From NCBI RefSeq assembly GCF_905475465.1, contig NC_062254.1:826001-890000 (forward strand): a stretch of 64,000 bases of DNA, given 5' to 3'. Origin of the DNA: Pieris napi (Eukaryota; Arthropoda; Insecta; Lepidoptera; Pieridae). The notes beneath the pieces are model-generated. The model ran no database searches, was not told the DNA's origin, and saw nothing but the letters and a program-made list of their open reading frames with translations. Positions 56,833 through 64,000 of this stretch are shown here, one piece after another. The first letter of the stretch is position 1; every line of letters starts with the position of its first letter. The translations under genes were made by a program, and so were the position numbers.

Positions 56833-57205
56833 TTTGAAGTTATACTTCTTTAGGCGCGTTATGAAAAATTGATGAGAGTGAAATTTTACGATGCGCGCGC
56901 ACCGTGACACAAAATTAACAGAATGAAGTTGCCCACGGAAGATGCTACGGCATTGGACATAACTTACAAACAACATTCGAATAATAATAGAATTTATGTT
57001 ACACTTAATGTAAGAGAATAATAATAAATATTTAATTATTTAATTTTTCAAATGTAAACTGAACTTTATTGACTATAATGACTCCTTTTCCAGTCTTTGA
57101 TTATTTAATTGTAATTAATTATTTGCATGCAATCAAAAACTATTTTTAATAATGCCAAAGAAGTATAACTTCTTGCGCACGTACATAAGTACACGCACCC
57201 TTTTT
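56833..57205 (-). mobile_element. Palindrome-ended element, TAT-centre subtype
   Basis: GAAGTTATACTTC at 56836-56848, CTTTAGGCGCGTTATGAAAA next to it, and GAAGTATAACTTC at 57160-57172 followed by GCGCACGTACATAAGTACAC. It is the reverse of the layout at 5483-5998. Confidence 0.6.
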
Positions 57206-57554
57206 TTGTAAACAAAAGTGTAATGTTTACTGATAATGAAAAATATTTATTTTCACCCAATATATTAAAACTATTTAAACTAATAACTTCTGAATATCAC
57301 TTAAAAAGCTTTTTACCCAATTACAACCAAACGGATATCCGTCTAACAAAGAGTTAAGAATCGGGAACAATTCATTTCCCGAGGGATCCGAACTCAATCA
57401 GCCATTCATTCAATTAGTTCGCTGTAACATTTCCTAGTTCAAATTGAACGAGAAAAGCCAATGACCTACTAACGAAACTTAGAACCTACAAAACGTGTCA
57501 AAGGAGGTGTCTACGTGTCAGTAAAGAAGATGAAAAAAGTATTAATAAATTAGA
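57206..57554. other. Gene-free stretch, nothing recognised
   Basis: AT-rich. Confidence 0.4.
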
Positions 57555-57564
57555 TTTTATTTTC

Positions 57565-57640
57565 CAACCAAATCGGCTTAGGGTCCTTCAAGAAAAACGA
57601 GTACCACTTCTATAAAAGCCGGCAACGTACTTGCCATATT
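57565..57640 (+). mobile_element. LINE-J 3' fragment
   Basis: GGCTTAGGGTCCTTCAAGAA and AAAGCCGGCAACGTACTTGC. Confidence 0.5.
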
Positions 57641-57954
57641 TTTTCAACAATTGTTAAGGATGCATTAACCATGTTTGGAAGTGCGTCACCGACTTTCCAA
57701 AGGACATTTACTAAGTGGAAGACTACATATATTCTTGTTCTAATAAAATTTCCTTTAGATGCGACAGGGTTCAAGCACCGGGTTCACCCGGTTTTGAGAC
57801 GGGTAAAGGATATCGGATAGCGGTTAATTTATTTACTTACGACCCCAAAGCAATTGACCCGGATATTTTTATCCGCAGTGAAGGTGTATGAAATTTGAAT
57901 TTCAATTTTACAAATTAATTTTTTTGTACATTTGTTCATACAACCTGTAATAAT

Positions 57955-58205
57955 AATAATAAAAGCCCATTTAATTTAAAATCATAACAATAGTAGTTGT
58001 TATATTTATTTTTTCTTATTATGCTAATATCCTAGCTACTTTCACTACCGTTGATCGGAACCACTTCAAGAGTAAGGGCCTCCTCCAGATTTTTCCAAAT
58101 ATCTCTGTCTATGGCTTTAAAGCTTCTATTTCTTCTATCCACCTTTTTTGGAGCGCCCTATTCTCCTTCTTCCCCTTGCTCCTGTCCATATTTATATGTA
58201 TATGT
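57955..58205 (-). mobile_element. RTE-like LINE 3' part
   Basis: (AAT)n, AAAAGCCCATTTAATTT and the CTATTTCTTCTATCCACCTT area, the last identical in layout to 27300-27330. Confidence 0.5.
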
Positions 58206-58435
58206 CCACCTTTTATCTGCATAAACCTGTATAAGTTTTAAATTTCGAATTCTTCGCGATTATAACGGATTAACAGTACTTATCTGGAGCTGGATATGTT
58301 CGGTAGCGGGCTGATCAATTGTAAAGAGAGCATTGTTAATTGCCTATTTTCCTAAGTTTCCAGCAAAACAGCGGAATAGGTATCTCATATCTTTTTTTGC
58401 TTAACCATAAGCAAAAATTACATGTATTTTTATTT

Positions 58436-58912
58436 TTGACGTGAAACTCTTAAGGCGCATGAGGGTAAAATTTTTACGGATGAAACGCCACGTCACGAAG
58501 ATGTGCAGCGTTTTTGTCGAAGAAAAGGGAGAGAGCAATTGAGACCGATTGAGAGAGAAGGGGGAATTACCTTATAGAAATTCTATTATGAAAATTAAAA
58601 TTTCGTAAAGAGAATGTATGAAATATTATTATTTTTTGCAAAATAATTTATTGAAATCTCAAATGACGAATTGTAAATTAAAATTCCACGTGTTTTTATA
58701 ATCGAAGAAATAAATTTAAAAAATTTAAATTTATAATTTGTATTAATTTTCGACACTTAATATTTGAATGACAATTAAATTCCTAAAGTATCTTACTTTC
58801 CCCTCCCTCGGAAATCTAAAGTTTTAGATTTGTATAAATATGAACAATAGTTAAAAATTAGTTTGCCAAAGAAGTTTCACTTCTGACATGTGTACGTACG
58901 CGCGCACTTTTT
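58436..58912 (-). mobile_element. Palindrome-ended element, GAA-centre subtype
   Basis: The left palindrome is decayed (GACGTGAAACTCTTAAGGCG); the right one is GAAGTTTCACTTC at 58871-58883 followed by GACATGTGTACGTACGCGCG. Interior GATGTGCAGCGTTTTTGTCG and CAATTGAGACCGATTGAGAG match 11892 and 28750 in reverse. Confidence 0.6.
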
Positions 58913-59241
58913 TTAATTTAAAGACAGGTATTAAACTGATTTAGTTTTTAAGAATAATTTATAAAACAAAACAAACGTCATATTGTGATAACACATTACT
59001 TAATAATGTTAAATTAACTATAAATCAGAATCAATTCCCAATAGAGAATAACCCATACATTGGATATAATATTCCTCGTGTTAGTTTTGTTCCAAACTAA
59101 TTCAATCACGTGATCCCAACGGAGGAAAGTTTCCTTCCTTTTGGGACCTGAAACAAATCGTTGTTATTTTAGTACCCTTTAAGGATTCTATGTAATGCAG
59201 TATAATATTTGAAGTAACCATAGAGTAATTCATTTTGTAAT
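58913..59241. other. Gene-free stretch, nothing recognised
   Basis: AT-rich. Confidence 0.4.
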
Positions 59242-59622
59242 ATAACAGGGGGCAAACGGACAGGAGGCTCATTAAGTGATACAGCCGCCCACGGACAGTC
59301 TCAACGCCAGAGGTCTCGCAATTGCGTAGCCGGCCTTTTAAGAATTGATACGCTTTTTTTATGTAACGGGGCAAACGGGCAATAGGCACATCTTAAGTGA
59401 TACCGACGCTCATAGACACGCACAAAGCCAGAGGGATCGCGATTGCGTTGTCGGCCTTATTAGAATTAGCAAGCTCTTTTGTTATGTAACAAGGGGCAAA
59501 CGGGCAATAGGCTCATCTTAAGTGATACCGACGCCCATAGACACTCACAATGCCAGAGGGATCGCGATTGCGTTGCCGTCCTTTTAAGAGTTCCCTAAGT
59601 TGAAGTGGTTCGGAAATACTTC
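59242..59622 (-). mobile_element. Three tandem LINE-J 3' ends
   Basis: The unit GGGGCAAACGGGCAATAGGC through AAGTGATACCGACGC to GCGATTGCGTTG and a TTTTAAGAAT-like block occurs three times, starting near 59247, 59367 and 59491. Only the last is followed by the more upstream LINE part (GTTGAAGTGGTTCGGAAATA). Confidence 0.65.
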
Positions 59623-60130
59623 AAAATTTCTATTGGAATTTTTGTGAACGAGCAATACATATGTACAGTTGCGTAAAATCAAATTAAAATTCAGCGATTT
59701 TGGCTTTTTATAGTTATATGTACATATATTTATTTAATATGTTACATAAACTTTCCAAAAGAAGTCAATACATACTTTATATGCCAAACTCCAAACAACA
59801 AACATTCGGTATTTAGTTTCAAAGCTGAATTCGTATTTATTAATTTACTATAAGAGATATTGTCGACTCTGTTCGCATACAGACGAAATAATTAGATCAA
59901 CAGGTATTTCTGCTATTTAAGCTCTTATCAAACTATCTCTAAGGTAAAGGCAACGTAATAAACGCTCAAGTATTTGGGGAGAATTTCCTCAATTTCCTCG
60001 TTAAGTGGCAACACTGCTCACCTCATCCGTATTCTAGTGGTGTTACCCTCGTGACCTGTTTTATGTAATGCCTTCATCTACTTTGAGCTTTTGTTTGTAT
60101 TTGACTCACTAAAATAAAAAATAAATAAAT
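59623..60130. other. Gene-free stretch, nothing recognised
   Basis: AT-rich. Confidence 0.4.
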
Positions 60131-60409
60131 CAGTGGCGCTACAATCTATTTAGGTATTGGCTCAGATTTCTGTCTCTGTTTCATGATAATTTTTAAATCT
60201 AATAGGCAAGTAGGTGATCAGCCTCCAGTGCCTGTCACACGCCGTCGACTTTTTGGCTAAGGCAAGCTGCTTTCCTCACGTTTTCCTTCACGGTTCGAGC
60301 GAATGTTAAACGCGCACATATACATAAAGTCCATTGGTGCACAGCCGGGTCTCGAACCCACGACCTCAGGGATGAGAGTCACACGCTGAAGCCGCTAAGC
60401 CAACACTGC
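60131..60409 (-). repeat. SINE-B copy, full length
   Basis: CAGTGGCGCTACAATCTATT at its 3' end, GTCACACGCCGTCGACTTTT in the middle, GGTTCGAGACCCGGC (minus) as B-box region and GCAGTGTTGGCTTAGCGGC (minus) at the start. Confidence 0.7.
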
Positions 60410-62104
60410 AAAAATAACAACATTAATTCACAAATTATTGACAATATATTTATTTATCTACAGAATACCACGGACGAAACGTCTATATGATTTTCCGTTC
60501 CGTATATTTTATAAAACATTGAAAATTTCTGAATATTTGAAACACAAAGGCGCAATTTCCTTTGAAAATAGCTAAGATGTTAAATTTTCTAAGTTATTCG
60601 AACAGCTACGAGCTTTAGAGCGAGATACATTTTGAAAACCCCGCGGAGTTATTTGCGTGAGAATTACATTCTTAAAACTTATGTGAAATACGAGTAGCTT
60701 TCTCTTGGGCAAAAGTGTAATTATATATTCTATATTATACATTCACCAAATATGTATCTTTAAAAACTCCTTAAGCAAAACAGCAATACAGTATGTAATA
60801 AATATTAATAGTATATAGAATATTAATAGGTACCTATATGAGTTTAAATGTAATCTCATATAGGCATCAGTCATGGTACAGATACATACATCTGAGGACC
60901 AGACCTAAAAAGGTTGGAGTGGCACTGAGTCATTAATTGCTTAATGTTGTTGAAATATCTAATAGTGCTATCAATGCATTATTAATCTAACTAAAAAACG
61001 TTGAATATTTACTTCATCGATATTTCTGTTATTAAAAAATGCCGATAATAGTTTATAATTTAAACGTTGTATTAAAGCTGAACTAAAGAGTTAGGTAAAA
61101 CTTTCTAAAGTATAGGGATAACTCGTGGTATGGCCTAATTTTTACATTAAAGCGATTTTATATGGTTAATGTAGTTTTAGTCAACCGTTATGCCAATTTA
61201 TAATACAATTATTGTACTTATCGAAGATGAATACTTTTAACAATGTCTCCCTTGTGTAGTCTATTTAAAAGCTTCTGTTACATTCCAGTTTATGGAATAT
61301 ATGTTTAAACTGGACTTAAAAGATTTTATATATAATTCTGAGAAATAAACCCAACAGCCCCATCTGCTCACCAAGGGCTTTCCACAGTAAGAGTTTTCCT
61401 TAATCCGTGTCCCCCACATGAGCGTCTGCTACGCTACTGCGACCCCCATCTGGTGCGAAGGTCATAGTGGAGTAGGTACGTGCGTAATCGCAACGTCGTC
61501 TCCCAGGCCATTTTTTTAGTTGAGGAACGGCGTCTGGGGTACACTACCAAACTCTCTCCTCGTTGTCTTTAAGTGTTACAGAACCTCACAGAACGAATTG
61601 AAAGGGCCACCATCGCCTTCACTATGACGGAAAGCGACCGATCAGATCCCCACGGACAAACTTCTAAAATGTGTGGTGTCGCGATACCACTCGTGACAAA
61701 TGGGGGATGCCATCCTCCTGGCGATTATGAAGAATGCCTATCGTAACTAAATAATCAAGTAAATCGCAATAACTTGCAAATTACACTCCAAAATTAAAGA
61801 CAATACAAAATTTAATTAAAGTTTAGCCTCTAGTTTATTGGTTCTTTGCAGAGGTTGTACTTTATGGAGCACGTCTTTGTTATCGGGACAACTTTCTTAC
61901 AATGACGGCTTTAAACCGTTTTCTCAGTGTAGAAAGCTGTCTCTGCTAGATTAATGTTGTAATTATTGTATGAAATGCATTTTGTTCCCATTTTAGTAAG
62001 TAATTGAAATAAAACTTTCATATTTTTTATTAAAATTCACCATATCATACATAATGCTTTACCCACCTAGTACAGGCTGTCTTTTCTAAAATATATTCAT
62101 GTAG
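60410..62104. other. Gene-free stretch, mostly unassigned
   Basis: A 50-base SINE-B 3' end lies at 60882-60933 (AGACCTAAAAAGGTTGGAGT). The segment 61350-61740 is GC-richer, with short broken frames such as a piece ending AIMKNAYRN, suggestive of a decayed retroelement, but I cannot assign it. Confidence 0.4.
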
Positions 62105-62440
62105 GTAACGCAATGTACACTTATGAACGTCAAATATATAAAATATATAATTGAAATGCTTCTAGTTTTACATTTACTGCCAGTTCTTAAATCAAGGGCG
62201 TAGAAAGGAAGAGAAGAACTTGCTATAAACTCTCCGCCACTCTTTCTTATCGCCAAGGTTTTGTTTTACACAACGTTTGTTAGGAGCTGCAACCATTACA
62301 CCATGTTCCACATGACATCTTACGTAATAAATAATAATAAAATTAATAAAAAACAAATAGTTGTCCTCTATCAGCAGGAGGCATGGTGAAATAGGAGCAC
62401 TTATATTCTCGTGGGAACACCCCGCAAACACATAGTTACA
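62105..62440 (-). repeat. Repeat R, longest copy
   Basis: CAATGTACACTTATGAACGT, TGCCAGTTCTTAAATCAAGG, CTCCGCCACTCTTTCTTATC, GAGCTGCAACCATTACACCA, CATCTTACGTAATAAATAAT and CTATCAGCAGGAGGCATGGT. It matches both intron 4 copies, one in each orientation. Confidence 0.55.
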
Positions 62441-63619
62441 AAATTAAAAAAAAAAACAATTAAAATGTCTATAAAATGATAATAGTGGATTTGATATAAG
62501 ATAACCCCTAAACAATGCTTTCTCTTACTTCTTACTTATAGATTTATAAGTACATTCTATCGTAATATGATCAGACATATGCCTTACTATATAAGTAACG
62601 CAGAGAGCTATTATTATTAAAAATAGTCAAAATCACAAATACAGTATACACAAAAACTGCGCTGCAGGATTTTAACAAATTTATTTCATGTAAGACTTTG
62701 ACTTCATAACTTAGCATTACACTTGAAAACACTGTGCACACCAAGTAGCAACGTATCGCATAAAAGTGAGTCTACAAAGGGAGCTGCGTCGTTACTTGTT
62801 CTTAGAAGGTTACAGTTTCACAAAGTGTTAGAGAGACGTCGATAGCTCTCGTTAGCTGCATTAACTCACGTTCACACTGTTTTCACAGACTATATTTTAT
62901 ATAAGGCTTTATATTTTAAACTGTATTGGTAGTGTGTTGTTATGTAACTATTTACAACACAAACACTCCAACACACCTGTACTAGAAACATATTAAACTA
63001 ATTTTAGTTTAACTTATTACAGGCAAACTGGATCATATATTTTACTTAAACAACTTAACAACTGGTTACATTATTAATTATAAGTTAGTATAACTGCTTA
63101 GTATTCACTTGACTATTAATTCATACATAATATTTCATACCTAATTCAAATAAACAGCGGCAAAAATACCCAAATTGCATTAGTTTTACAAAATAAGATC
63201 CGGTTACAAAAAATATTAAAACCTCGAAAAATATGACATTGAAACAATATTATTTTGTTAAAATAAAAGAGATTATTTCAAAAGCCAACTTTAGGGCATC
63301 ACAATTAAAAAAACAAAACAAAAACACGATCAAAGTTGTCTTCATCTGGGTAACTGCTGAAAAGACTGATGAAGATGCAAATAATGTAAGAAATTCGCTT
63401 TTATATCCGTTTAAGAAATTCTATGTAAAATAATTAATTGAAAGCTGCAAAAACCACTGATGTGAACGTGCCTTGCTTGTTTCTTAAGAATTTCTTTGAG
63501 GAACATCGACGTGAAAATTAATAATATCGATTAGGTTTTCAGTTACTCCTTGCACTTTGCACTACCGAGACTAATTAGTGCCTTAAAGTATAGAATACAT
63601 AAGCACCTATTTATCATAA
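62441..63619. other. Gene-free stretch, nothing recognised
   Basis: AT-rich. The 66-codon frame at 63233-63433 is Lys/Asn-rich as expected by chance in such DNA. Confidence 0.4.
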
Positions 63620-63625
63620 TAATTA

Positions 63626-63725
63626 AGGCAACGCACTGGCGAGCTCGCTAGCATTTACTATCCATGGGCTATCACCTTACAACAGTGAGCCTCCGGCCTG
63701 TTTCCCCGCTGTTCTGTAAAAAAAA
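63626..63725 (+). mobile_element. LINE-J 3' end
   Basis: AAGGCAACGCACTGGCGAGC, CCTTACAACAGTGAGCCTCC, then poly(A). Confidence 0.55.
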
Positions 63726-64000
63726 TTCGGAAAAACAATATGTTTGGAGTTAATTATAGAAAAGAACGTTATTTTGCATCCATAAACTAGATACTGCTAT
63801 GGGCCTATAATATACCCTTCTTTATAAAAAAAACAGGGTACTTTTAGATTATGTAAGTAGTATGAAAAATTGTATTTCTTTGTATGTGTCTTATTTAATT
63901 GTATTGATTTAGCAAGGACCAATTATAGATTCTTTATCTAACAAATCAACATATAACAATAATAAACTTTAATTTCATACTGTGAAAAAATTACATATCA

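Noticed and set aside
59102..59389. Minus-strand frame of 95 codons
   Set aside because: It lies over tandem LINE-J 3' ends, which are the noncoding or terminal part of the LINE.
61350..61740. GC-richer stretch as a candidate exon
   Set aside because: All frames contain stops; it may be a decayed retroelement but could not be assigned.
63233..63433. Possible small gene of 66 codons
   Set aside because: Composition is what AT-rich random DNA gives, and there is no splice or family evidence.
1..64000. CRISPR array, operon, plasmid origin or phage
   Set aside because: The window is clearly insect nuclear DNA; repeats are dispersed transposons without regular spacing.

Overview
The window is eukaryotic nuclear DNA from an insect, almost certainly a moth or butterfly (Lepidoptera); the species cannot be fixed from the sequence. 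The basis is AT-rich DNA, a gene split by GT-AG introns, and a repeat content typical of Lepidoptera: tRNA-derived SINEs, many 5'-truncated LINE 3' ends, Helitron-like elements that begin TC and end CTAG, hAT and mariner relatives, and foldback elements. It is not prokaryotic: there are no operons, rRNA genes or CRISPR arrays.

One host gene can be assembled with confidence. It lies on the + strand from 15952 to 32585 and has 12 exons: 15952-16082, 21611-21750, 22655-22828, 23043-23230, 25567-25768, 26247-26444, 26873-27017, 29222-29372, 30110-30277, 30757-30997, 31787-31892 and 32498-32585. All junctions are GT-AG, every phase agrees, and together they give an uninterrupted 643-residue product. 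It is a secreted member of the animal haem peroxidase family, but the catalytic centre looks dismantled. The distal His and Gln are Gly and Val, the catalytic Arg and haem-linking Glu are gone, and the Asn that supports the proximal His is Ile. The proximal His, its nearby Arg, and the calcium ligands remain. This reads as a conserved pseudoenzyme and is the most interesting content here.

Layout: 1-1864 is the right part of a hAT transposon whose transposase is broken by one extra T. 1865-15890 is intergenic repeats. 15891-32607 is the peroxidase-like gene with a TATA-like box and a poly(A) signal. Its introns hold a LINE reverse transcriptase (20032-21450), tandem Helitron-like copies, SINEs, an inverted repeat pair, and in intron 7 a hAT element with a perfect 8-bp target duplication and a LINE nested inside it. 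32608-64000 contains no gene I can support; it is a graveyard of LINE, SINE, Helitron-like, hAT and mariner remnants plus long unassigned AT-rich stretches.

A dispersed element family with a 13-base interrupted palindrome (GAAGTGAAACTTC or GAAGTTATACTTC) near both ends recurs at least six times and is not a family I recognise. Repeat family names used below (SINE-A, SINE-B, LINE-J, LINE-K, LINE-L, LINE-M, repeat R, palindrome-ended family) are local labels. Clade assignments for LINEs are inferences from remembered motifs, not searches.
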